From Balaenoptera acutorostrata (taxonomy: Eukaryota; Chordata; Mammalia; Artiodactyla; Balaenopteridae), in NCBI RefSeq assembly GCF_949987535.1, contig NC_080069.1, positions 45,559,269 to 45,623,268 on the forward strand: a stretch of DNA of 64,000 nt, written 5' to 3'. The translations under genes were made by a program, and so were the position numbers. Below are positions 21,068-31,849 of the stretch, piece after piece. The first letter of the stretch is position 1; every line of letters starts with the position of its first letter. The notes beneath the pieces are model-generated. The model was given only the letters and a program-made list of their open reading frames with translations. It made no database searches and had not been told where the DNA came from.

Positions 21068-24042
21068 TTAGACTCCACATATAAGTGAAATCATACAGTG
21101 TTTGTCTTTCTCTGTCTGACTTATTTCACTTAGCATAATACCCTCTAGGTCCATCCATGTTGCTGAAAATGGTAAGATTTCATACTTTTTATGGCTGAGT
21201 AATATTTCAGTGTGTGTGTGTGTGTGTGTATGTATCACATCTTTATCCATTCATATATTGATGGGCACTTAGATTACTTGCATACCTTGGCTATTGTAAA
21301 TAATGTTGCAGTGAACATTGGGGTGCATGTATCTTTTTGAACTATTATTTTTCTTCAGATAAATACCCAGGTGTGAAATTGCTGGATCATGTGGCAGTTC
21401 TCTTTTTAATTATTTAAGGAATCTCCATACTGTTTTCCATAGTGGCTGCACCAATTTACATTCCCAGCAAGAGTACACAAGGGTTCCTTTTTTTTGACAT
21501 CCTCACCAAGAGCTGTTATTTGTTGTCATTTTTATATTAGCCATTCCAATAAGAATGAAGTGATATCTCATTGTGGTTTTGATTTGCTTTTGCCTGATGA
21601 TGGGTGATGTTGAGCATTTTTTCATGTGCCTGTGGGTCATGTGTATGTCTTTGGAAAAATGTCAATTCAGATCCTCTGTCCAGTTTTTAATTGGGTTGTT
21701 TGTTTTTCTGATGTTGAGTTGTATGAATTCTTTGTATATTTTAGATATTTACCCCTACTGGATATATAGTTTGGAAATATCTTCTCCCATTCAGTAGGCA
21801 GCCTTTCTGTTTTGTTGATAATTTCCGTTGTTGTGCAAAAGCTTTTTAGTTTGAAGTAGTCCTATTTTTTGTTTGTTGTTGTTTCCCTTGTCTGAGAAGA
21901 CATGTCCCAAAAGTATTACTAAGACCCATGTCAAAGAGCATACTATGTTTTCTTCTAGAGGTTTTTTTTAGTTTCAGGGCTTACATTTAAGTCTTTAATG
22001 CATTTTACTTTTGTATTTACCTTTGTATATGGTGTGACAAGTAGTCCAGTTTGATTCTTTTGCATGTAGCTGTCCAGTTTTACCAGCACCACTTATTGAA
22101 GAGACTGTCTTTTCCCACTGGATATTATTGCCTCCTTTGTCGAGATTAATTGCCTATATAATTGTGGATTCATTTCTGGGCTCTTTATTCTGTTTGATTG
22201 ACCTCTTCTATGTGTCTGTTTTTGTGCTGGTACTATACTGTTTTGATTACTGTAGCTTTGTAGTACAGTTTGAAATCAGGGCGCATGGTACCTGCAGCTT
22301 TGTTATTCTTTCTCAATATTGTTTTGGTTATTCAAAGTCTTTGTGTTTCCAAGCAAATTGTAGAATTATTTATTCTAGTTCAGTGAAAAAGTGCCATTGA
22401 TATTTTTATAGGAATTGCATTGAATCTGTAGATTGCCTTGGGTAGTATGGTTATTTTAACAATATTCTTGCAATCTGTGAACACAGTGTATCTTTCTGTC
22501 TTTTGTGTCACCTTCAGTTTCTTTCATCACTGTCTTATAGTTTTCGCAGTACAGGTCTTTTACATCCTTAGATTTATTCCTAGGTAGTTTACTATTTTTG
22601 ATGTGATTGTAAATGGGATTGTTTTCTTAATTTCTCTTTCTCATAGTTTGTTGTTGGCATACAGATATGCAACAGATTTCTGCATATATATTTTATATCT
22701 TGCAATCTTACTGAATTCATTGAGTTTCAATAGTTTTTAGGTTGGGTCTGATTGCTGTGGTGAGGACTCCCAATACTATGTTGAATATAAGTGACAAGAG
22801 TGGCCATCTTGTCTTGTTCCTGATCTTATAGAAAATGCTTTCTGCTTTTGACAGTTGAGTGTAATGTTAGCTGTGGGCTTGTCATATATGGCCTTTATTA
22901 TGTGAGGTGTGTTTCCTCTATGCCCACTTTCTGGAGAGTTACAATGAATGAATGTTGAATTTTGTCAAAAGCTTTTTCTATATCTGTTGAGATGATCATG
23001 TGGTTTTTATTCTTCAAATTGTTAATGTGGTGTTTCATATTAGTTTTGCATACTTTGAACCATCCTTGCATCCCAGGGATAAATCCCACTTGACCATGGT
23101 ATGATCCATTTAATGTATTGTTGAATTCAGTTTGCTAGAATTTTGTTGAGGAATTTTGCATCTATGTTCATCAGTGATATTGGCCTGTAATTTTTTTTGT
23201 GTGTGTGATATTTTCTGTTTTGGTATTGGGGTGATGCTGACCTCATAGAATGAGTTTGAAAGTGTTCCTTCCTCTGAAATGTTTTGCAGTAGGTCGAGGA
23301 GAGGTGTCAACTCTTTCCTTAATGTTTAGTGGAATTCACCTGTGAAGCTATCTGGTCATGGACTTTTGTTTTATTGGAAGTTATTTTTTCATTCCTGATT
23401 CAGTTTCATTACTGGGCATCGGTCTGTTCGTAATTTTCTATTTCTTCCTTGTTCAGTCTTGGGAGATTGCACATTTCTGGGAATTTTTCCACTTCTGATA
23501 GGTTATCCACTTTATTAAGGTATAATTGTGCGTAATGATCTCTTATGATCCTTTGTATTTCTGTGGTGTCGATTGTAACGTCTCCTTTTTTCATTTTTGA
23601 TTTTATTAACTTGGACCATCTCTCTTTTTTTTCTTGATAAGTCTTGCTAAAGGTTTTTCAATTTTGTTTATCTTTTCAAAGAACCAGCTTTTAATTTCAT
23701 TGATCTTTTCTGTGTTTTTTTTATTCTCTATTTCATTTATTTCTGCTTTGATGTTTATGGCTTCTTTCTACTATCTTTGGGTTTTGTTTGTTCTTCTTTT
23801 TCTAGTTCCTGTAGGTGTAAGGTTAGGTTGTTTATTAGAGATTTTTCTTGTTTCCTGAGGTAAGACTGTATCGCTATAAACTTCCCTCTTAGAACTGCTT
23901 TTGCTGTGTCCCATAGGTTTTGGATTGTCATGTTTTCATTTCCATTTTTTTTCCAAGTATATTTTGATTTTTTCTTTTATTTCTTCAGTGATGCATTGGC
24001 TGTTCACTAGTGTATTGTTTAGCCTCCATGTGTTTTTTTCGC
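21068..24042 (-). pseudogene. L1 ORF2 pseudogene (antisense), many breaks
   Basis: Recognisable ORF2 peptides remain on the minus strand in separate short frames. 23409-23594 holds the region before the RT ('IDTTEIQRIIRDHYAQLY'). 23110-23310 covers the early RT. 22898-23089 contains '[14 protein letters not shown]', '[10 protein letters not shown]' and '[11 protein letters not shown]'. 21068-21250 contains the C-terminal 'WMDLEGIMLSEISQTEKDKH'. The pieces are in ORF2 order and divided by stops and frameshifts, so no functional enzyme can be encoded. This is the same protein family as copies A and B but an older lineage. Confidence 0.88.
21213..21232. repeat. (TG)n microsatellite inside the antisense L1
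   Basis: About nine TG units lie at the point in L1 ORF2 antisense that normally reads 'aatattccattgtatatat', a frequent site for dinucleotide growth in L1. Confidence 0.85.
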
Positions 24043-26730
24043 AGTTTTTATTATTAATAACAAAAAGCTTAAGCTAGGAAACATTAAAATGGACAAAGAA
24101 CTTCCGTATAGTATAAAAGTAGTATAGAAAACTTAAAAAGAAATATAAATTGCTAACTAAACTGCAAATGTTTTTAATCTTGTCAGTAATCAATAATATG
24201 CAAATGAAGGCAAACATAAACATAATTAAAATTACCGTGGTTAGTCTTGGTGATGAAACACATGATTACTTACTGCTATCAATAAAAGCATAGCAGTGTA
24301 AACACTTCAGGTAAGAAAATCTGGTAATTTTATACTGAGACCTTTAAAAAACATGGCTTCAGTTATTTAAATAACTTTTCTGAGAATTTATCTTGTAAAA
24401 ATGTTAGATATACACATAATGTTTTATGTTTCCAGATTTTCTCTATTAAAATAGTTACAATATTGAAAAAGGGCAACAATTCAAGTGTCTAATCATTAGT
24501 CAAGTTAATTTTGAGATAGGAAAATGTTAAAGTGTAACATCACCATTAGAGTGTATTGTAGAATGTCTGCTACTGTTGAGAGGTTATCATGTAATATAAA
24601 AAGATAGAATCTAAAATTATGTGTAGATCAGGATACTAATTTTAGATAAAATATTTTAATAGCCGAAATGTGTATATAATAAAAATTGCTTTTCTTTTGG
24701 TGTTAGGAAACTAACTGAATTTTTCTTTCATCTTAAATTTCTTTCTAAAATAGGTAAAGCCTGATATTTATCTCCTAATTCTGTAGTCTAAAAATTGTTA
24801 TGAATATAAAAATGTATATTGACCCCAACAGAGATCAGAATAATAAAGTGACTCTAACCAAACTTTCTTCCAAATATGCATATTTGTCATAATGTCTTAA
24901 TTGTTAGTCTTCTGCAACTCATGAGATGGCACCTTTTTTAACCAATGCAGGGTCTATTAGCAGAGTTCACAGTGTGTTAAATCTAACACATATGCCCTAA
25001 AACTGGGACAGAGCCATGCTTTTGTACAAATTTGATGAAAGTCCAAGTCAGTGTACTTGGTAACCTCAAGGGTTTCTAAATTAAGCCACTTGGAAGTCTC
25101 CTGGGAATCCCTTGAAATTGGCCGCTTGACATAATTTTGTACTCTGTCAGCAGAACAGCTGTAGACTAGGGATTTTGAAACACGTGATGGCTTTTAAGTT
25201 CTTATCACATTTATTAGTTGTGGTTATGCAGCTGTTATAGGTATTTAAGGAGCTGGGGAACATCCAAATCATAGCAATCTTCGAGGAAATGAGTTATTTA
25301 GAGGTTGTAACAATAATAGCACGTCGTTACAGCAATGCCCTTTTCCCATAGGCCGCACAAAGAGCCTAGTTAATATTATTGGGCCTCTGAGATGAGTAGG
25401 TAGCGAGGATAATTTCTCCATTTGTGAACAATAAAATTATATCTCAAGAAGTGCCAATCATAATCAGGAAGTGATATGAAGGACAAACAAAATATCTGTC
25501 AATTATCAATGAATTTCAGAAAAAGCTTATTGATTGTGTTTGTATACAAAGGCAAGAGCAATCCCCAACAGACAGCATGAAATCACAAAGGGCTAGAGAT
25601 ACTGCAATATCATGCACCATCCAGATTTAATGTCCTGTTATGGCATAATATAAAAAATACAAGATTGGGATTTTGGAAAGATATGTGACAAAAAAAGCTA
25701 CTTATATCACTTGTATAAGTGTTAAAAATGAATTTGAGACTCATAAGGTGATTTGCAGAGAATTTTAAACTGGTTAAATAATCTTATCTGGTATACTATA
25801 GTAAGGATGTAAGCCAACCTTAATGGACAGGGAATAATCTAGGTTTAAATGGCAGGGTTTTATTGCTAGTTGCATTGTGTTATTGTTACTGTGAACGAGG
25901 TCTTAGATGGCACAACAAATTATCAGATGGCAGGCAACTAGAGTGATGGTTTTGATTATGAATATCTCACATGGATTGAGATATTCAGGATCTAAAATAA
26001 CCTCAGAGGGATGGAAGAGTGGAGCCAATTTAACTAGATCAAACTTATTAAGATGAATATAAAGATTTGCATTTATATTTTAAAAAGTCTCCAGAGGTAA
26101 AGAATTGGCTAATTGGGAATGCGATTGACTACAAGTTTACAATCAGGCCAAGTGAAATGTGGCAACCAAAGCATTATCTACCACATTCATAGGCTGCCTT
26201 AACATAATAAAACATAATAATTATGATGATTTTAATAATAAAGTAACCAATAATAATTAAGCATGTTTTTATACATTTCTTCACTTCCTGTTTGGAGAGT
26301 CACTGTGTTAGGAAATAAAATAATACAAGATGACAAGATTTCTCCTTGTCATCCCTTGCTCATTCCACCTTTTAGGAGTAGTGAGTATGTTGGGCCTGTT
26401 CTCCCATGTCAAGAGAATGTAAGATGATTTGTGAACAATTCAGATGATGAAAGGGCGTTCTTAGTCTCAGTCAGGACTTCCATTCACAGTAAATAGAGTA
26501 TATGTGATGCAATAGGAACATAATAGTGGGTTTTCTGAAGGAAATGAGTCCTTATGGAAAGAAGACAGTGTTGGCTTTTACGTGATACTTGCCCCCTCCC
26601 AGACAGTTACGTTGATCCATTTGACCAGTATCTAGAACGCCATTTGGAAACCATAAATTAAGAAGACCATTTATAAAACTGGAGTTACTGAAAATGTGGG
26701 GTCTCAAGAAACTTGAAAAACATATTTCTT
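24043..26730. other. Unannotated AT-rich stretch, no gene seen
   Basis: No exon, RNA or repeat family identified over about 2.7 kb. Minor AT-rich repeats occur near 26200-26260. Confidence 0.4.
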
Positions 26731-26733
26731 GGG

Positions 26734-26886
26734 AAAGAAAATGCTAGCTGACATGGGAAAAAAAAAACTCTTAATACACAAAGGTATTAATACGTCCCCT
26801 GATATCCTAGTTCACTCTGGAAATTAGGACATTTAGCTTAGAAAAGAAAATGCTAGCTGATAGGACAAAATATTTCTAATACAAAA
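26734..26886. repeat. Diverged direct repeat, ~109 bp apart
   Basis: The 18-base string AAAGAAAATGCTAGCTGA occurs at 26734-26751 and 26843-26860, with further similarity after it ('aaaactcttaatac' and 'tatttctaatac'). This points to an old tandem duplication of about 109 bases. Confidence 0.75.
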
Positions 26887-26914
26887 TATCTAAAATGACC
26901 TGTAAAAACCTGTG

Positions 26915-27370
26915 CAGCCTGGCCCGCTCTTCTTCTTCACCTTCTCTCCTGCTACTTTTCCTCGCTGTTACTCTGCTCTAGCCACTGGCCTCCTTTTTGC
27001 ACACGCTCACAGCTCTTTGGAGGAGCTCTTCTTTCAAAATGCCATCATGATTTTCTCCATTTTCTTTAGGTCTGAACCCAAATATCTCCTCCTTAGGGGA
27101 GATCTCTCAAATTCCTTTTATCCCCCAGTTCCAGAATCCTCTCCCCAACTTTAGTTTTCTAATTATTTCTCATGAGCATCTGGCACATTCTACATTGTTT
27201 ATATTTCTTATGTGATTTTGGTTTTTTTTTTGGTCAACACCCCCACCCCAGCTAGAGGATAAGTCTTATGAATACAGATTTTTTCATCTGTTTTGTTCAC
27301 TGCCGTGTTTCCAGTGCCTGTGATAGTTTTTTCCCACATAATGTGCCTAATATATATCTATTATTAAGTA
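26915..27370 (+). mobile_element. L2 3' end (sense)
   Basis: The order 'ctctagccactggcctcctt', 'aggtctgaacccaaatatct', 'gctagaggataagtcttatg', 'tttgttcactgccgtgtttc', 'cagtgcctgtgatag' is the 3' part of an L2 LINE. A T-run interrupts it near 27222-27231. The 80-codon frame at 26912-27154 is incidental. Confidence 0.72.
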
Positions 27371-27379
27371 AAATGTATA

Positions 27380-28785
27380 CACTATTTTTTATATAGTCAG
27401 TACAACCATTCCATTTTGGTAGTTCCATTTCAGAAAAGAGACTGTTTTTGCATTTTGAATATTAGCATTAAAAGGTTAAGTTAAGCAGATGGTATATTAT
27501 GTAAGCATTTTTGAACAGCTGCTAAATTGAAATATGTTGGCCTTTACAGTACTTTCAATACAATATAACTCATGCAAAGATGGCAAATTTTATATTAATA
27601 ACCATAAATTACCAATCATTTTGAATACTTGGGTTTTACATTCTATTATTAAACAATAAAATGGTAACTATAAAAGAAAAACAGCAGGAGAGAATAAATG
27701 GAGATATTTGATTTGTAATAAACACTAAATTCTCAGCAATAAATGAGCACAGGAACCACACAAACAGGGAGAGACTGCTAGAACAAAAAAGCCCATCATT
27801 GATTTCAGAAAGCAGCTGCATTTCCCCTCAATATCCCAGCTCTTGTTTTTTTCCTCCTTTATCTATAATACTGTGTTTCAGAGATGTTGCTAATGTGCTT
27901 GGACCAACAGAGAATGAACTGAGGGAGTGGACCAGATACCGTATATTTTTTGTTGTTGTTAGAACTCTTCTTTTACTGTATTTTTATCTCTTCCCCTCTC
28001 AGCTTTCTGCCTCTAGTTCTGGACGTTTCACTTTGTCTCACATGCATTTCCCAGATTCTTGATGAACTCATCTCTGTGCACTCTCAGCAGGGCCTTTGAA
28101 ACACAAAAGTAAACTTGTTTAGGAGGATGGATGCATTAAGAGTAAGAGGTGGCAGGCAGCCAAAAAGTTGTCTCTGAGTGGTAGGCAGTTGACGGATGGC
28201 TGTGGACCTTTTACAGAAAAACACAGGAAGCTAGGTTTATCAAGTACACAAGTGGCAGGAAGATGGTCTAGAATTTCAATGTAAATTACTACATTCTGTG
28301 TGGAAGATCATGACTCTCAACATTCTGAGGGTTCACCAGTCATCAAACTCTAGAGACCTGTCTCTCTGGTCGTCAGCTCTGTATTTCCCATTACCTGACT
28401 CAGAGCCCCAGGGCTCTCACCACTAACAACTCTGCCTGTCCTACTTACATGTGAGCTTTGGTTTGCTGTCACACGTAAAGCACCTTCTGGGACAATCTTA
28501 CACTGGAAATATTTTTCTGTTTTTTTAGAGCAGTCTTTTGAGCCCTTTTTTGCTCTGTAGGTCTCACAAACTAGTTTGATAGTATATCTCCCTCTTCTGG
28601 GAATGTACAATCTAGGAGGGCTGGCAAGTGTTTTTGTACATTGTTTCCTCAACTCATCATGAAGTCAGAACAAGGCAGGGGTTCTAGGCTCAGGGTGAAC
28701 CATCTTTTCACCTTAGCTTTAACCAAATAGCTCACATGCAATATCTGTAAATGCCTGTTTTCTGAGAAATCCAACCTTTAAATAC
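27380..28785. other. Unannotated stretch with one 100-codon minus frame
   Basis: I recognise no repeat family here. The minus frame 28350-28652 (100 codons) has no domain I know, no supporting splice context and no close neighbour in frame. I treat it as chance. A small AAAT simple repeat lies at about 28776-28800. Confidence 0.35.
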
Positions 28786-28789
28786 ATAA

Positions 28790-28878
28790 ATAAATAAATG
28801 TGAAAACATGATATATGTCAGAAAATGATAACTGTCATGAAGAAAATAAAGGAGGATAAGATGTTAGAGGGTGATGGT
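28790..28878 (-). mobile_element. Short L2 remnant (antisense), tentative
   Basis: The string 'tgtcatgaagaaaataaagg' followed by 'agggtgatgg' resembles the antisense L2 segment around 'gctatgaagaaaataaaac'. It is short and approximate. Confidence 0.4.
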
Positions 28879-28888
28879 AATTTATGTA

Positions 28889-29391
28889 TTTTTTTTAAAA
28901 CATTTTATTGGAGTAAAGTTGCTTTACAATGTTGTGTTAGTTTCTACTGTACAACAAAGTGAATCACCTATACGTATACATATATCCCCTATTTTTTGGA
29001 TTTCCTTCCCGTTTAGGTCACCACAGAGCACTGAGTGGAGTTCCCTGTGCTATACAGTAGGTTCTCATTAGTTATCTATTTTATACATATTATGAGTAGT
29101 GTTTATATGTCAATCCCAATCTCCCAATTCATCCCACCCTCCCCTTTCCCCCTTGGTATCCATCCATATGCTTCTTCTCTACGTCTGTGTCTCTATTTTA
29201 GCTTTGTAAATAAGATCATCTATACCAGTTTTTTCAGATTCCACATATAAGCGTTAATATACAAAATTTGTTTTTCTAACTTACTTCACTCTGTATGATA
29301 GTCTCTAGGTCCATCCACGTGTCTACAAATGACCTAATTTTGTTCCTTTTTATGGCTCAGTAATATTCCATTGTATATATGTACCACATCT
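28889..29391 (-). mobile_element. L1 3' end, ~500 bp (antisense), probable target-site duplication
   Basis: It begins with a T-rich tail and 'cattttattggagtaaagtt', continues through the L1 3' UTR ('acaatgttgtgttagtttct', 'gctatacagtaggttctcat', 'ttcccccttggtatccatcc') and enters the ORF2 C-terminus ('cagattccacatataagcgt', 'tctaggtccatccacgtg') before stopping at 'gtaccacatctt'. TAATTTATGTA upstream (about 28878-28888) and TAATTATGTA downstream (about 29392-29401) form an imperfect target duplication. Its 3' UTR is longer than those of copies A and B. Confidence 0.9.
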
Positions 29392-29454
29392 TAATTATGT
29401 AAGTTGATCAACTTTCTCTGAAAGGTGACTTTTGATGAGAGATCTCAGTCCTCA

Positions 29455-29590
29455 TACTAGGTCATGCCCCACTAGAATGTAAGTTCAGTAAGGGCAAGGA
29501 TTATTACTTATCCCTACTGTAAACCCATTGCCCAAAATAGTGCTGACACATATTGATGAGCAAAAATAGTTGTTGAAAAAATTTGGTAAA
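29455..29590 (+). mobile_element. L2 3' terminal fragment (sense)
   Basis: The run 'ccactagaatgtaagttcag', 'taagggcaaggattattact', 'gtgctgacacatattgatga' and 'agttgttgaaaaaattt' matches the order of the L2 3' terminus in degraded form. Confidence 0.65.
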
Positions 29591-31845
29591 TTAAGCAATA
29601 TTCTATTCAGCTTTCTCTTTTTAAAAAAGGCATGCAATTAAAATGAAAATATTCCTATTAAAATTGTTAATTATAAAAATCTGTGTCTAAGAGTTCAGTG
29701 CTTAGTTATCCAGATATGTTGGCTAATTGGAGCAATTTATGACCAAAAAGTTTCTTTTTGTTAAAAACAAAAAGGAACTCACAAACATGGCAGAGTGACT
29801 CAGTGGACACAGTGGAAATGGGGAGAGCTTTTTGCCCTTTCAGTTCAATTTATTTGATCTGGACTTATTTATTCTGCCCTTTGGGAAAATAACTGTTTCT
29901 CCACTCATAATGCAACACAAAAAACTTTCTCCAATGAGTTTCCTTTTCTCCTGAAAGGAGAGAGGACCATGGGTATCAGATTCAAGCCAACCTTTTCAGA
30001 ATCTGCCTGTCAGATGTGTGACTTACATATAAAATGATAATACAAAGAATAATGGCAAGCAAGCACTGGGGGACTTTGGAGATTAATAGGTTTTAGAATC
30101 TTTTACCTCTAAGTCAGTACTTCAAGTTGACCTAGTTCAAAGTGGTTAAGGTGAAGCAGTTCTGTAGTATACATTTAAAATCCTATTTTGGTTTCAAGAA
30201 GTAGTGTTTAAAGGCATGCAGAACAAAAGATGAAGACTGGAAGAAGGTCTGGCAGATGAGAGTCAGGTAATAGAAATGGAATAAATTTTGAGACGTAGGT
30301 AGTGCTTAATTATTTTGTGTTCCTAAGCACATAAAATCAAATTAATCTAAATATAACTTTAGAGCTAAATTATATTCATATTTTAAGCATAATTTATGAG
30401 TGAATTTAGAATAATTTATAACTGTATTAGCTTATTTCTTTTCTTTTAAAATCCTGAAGTTTATTTCAATTTGTTACCCTTTTTTGTTATACTTTTTTTT
30501 TTTTTGACATGCTATCAAGTTTTTTGAGCCTCAGAATGTATGGAGAACTATGCTTTAAGTGTCTATTCTGATCTAGTCACTTTGCAAACATCTATTTTCC
30601 TCCTCATTCACCATCTTGCAAGGTAGGAAAGTATGACTATATGTAAATAATTTTAAAACAAATTGGTTGAAATAATAAATTGGCTAAAATGATTAATCAG
30701 GTAAAAATGAATATTTCCAGACATAGGTTTTTATGATATATGTTAGTCATTAAAACTAGTTCCTTGCTACAGATAATAGGTTGAATAAGAAGATATTTTT
30801 GTTTTTTGAGTTTAGAACAGTAGAAATTTAAATAGAAGCAATAATTAGATGACATTTGTACTTTGTATAGTAAGAATGAACGCAGTTTTTCTGTGTAGCT
30901 TTTCATCATTCACCTGTGGGGGGATCTAGACTAGCTGATGCAATATCTATATTCTGGGGACGGGGCAAGGAGCTATTAGCAGCATGAATATGTAAATGTA
31001 ACTTCAAGAGAGCCTTTGACGCCTTCTTTTATTGTTTTCGTGGACAGAAGCAGTAAAATATAGACCAGAAAATTGATTTTGAAGTACTCTATAGAATTTA
31101 GGCGGAGAAAAATAGCACGTCAAGCACATAGTTATGTAAGCATATAAGTGCATGCATACAGCTGGTCACTCACAGGTATTTCTGCTTTAAATATGGCATT
31201 AACCTCTGTCACTTTCTGAGGAGAAAACATATAATATCATGTATGTGGAGCAAATGGCAAATGATAGGAGATTTTAGCTTTCTTATAATTTAAGTCATAT
31301 CTTTGCTGTTCTGTTTTCCATTATTCATGGTGAGTTTGTAATGCATCACACTTAGCTACTTATTGCATGTTCCTATTTTATTTCTGACTTTTTTAAAAAC
31401 ATGCAAATTTATAAATAAATAAGTATATATGTACATAATATATGTAACTGCATCTATATTATTTACATTTTACAGTATTTAGATGATTCTCTAGAGTAGT
31501 GGTTTTCAAATGTGTTATAAATAACTAATCTTAAAATGAAAGTACTTGGAATTTTAATTTGTAAAATAGAAAAAATGGCACAGGCTCCTCAGAATTTTAG
31601 TGTATTGCTCCCTTTTACTAAGGACATGTTGATATGCAGTAAATCAGAGAAATACAGACTTTAGGTCCTATTTTTAAAAATGAGCTTGCTAAGTTGGGGA
31701 TTATCTCTCCTAGTTCATTACACTAATACATAAATTAATTAATATGTATTGAGCTCAGTATTTATTTTTGAGTACAGCCCCCACATAGAAAAGTGAAGTC
31801 ATATATATGGAAGCAAATTTTAGAAAAGAATATATGAAATTTCCT
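29591..31845. other. Unannotated AT-rich stretch, no gene seen
   Basis: Apart from a T-run at about 30490-30505 I see no feature I can name. The reading frames present are under 75 codons. Confidence 0.4.
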
Positions 31846-31849
31846 GAAT

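Larger units (their letters stand above)
20756..24042 (-). mobile_element. Long antisense L1 (3' UTR and most of ORF2)
   Basis: From left to right this is the reverse complement of an L1: 3' UTR (20756-21090), the ORF2 C-terminus ('gactccacatataagtgaaa', 'tggtccatcca'-like and 'ttgctgaaaatggtaag' phrases), the linker, and the RT domain up to about 24042. It stops there in the ORF2 region between endonuclease and RT, next to 'cctccatgtgtttttttcgc'. ORF1 and the 5' UTR are missing. It is more diverged than copies A and B, with stops in all frames. A (TG)n run at 21213-21230 has grown inside it. Confidence 0.9.

Noticed and set aside
28350..28652. 100-codon minus frame rich in Lys, Arg, Thr and Ser
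   Set aside because: It has no family match and no upstream or downstream exon signals that I can defend.
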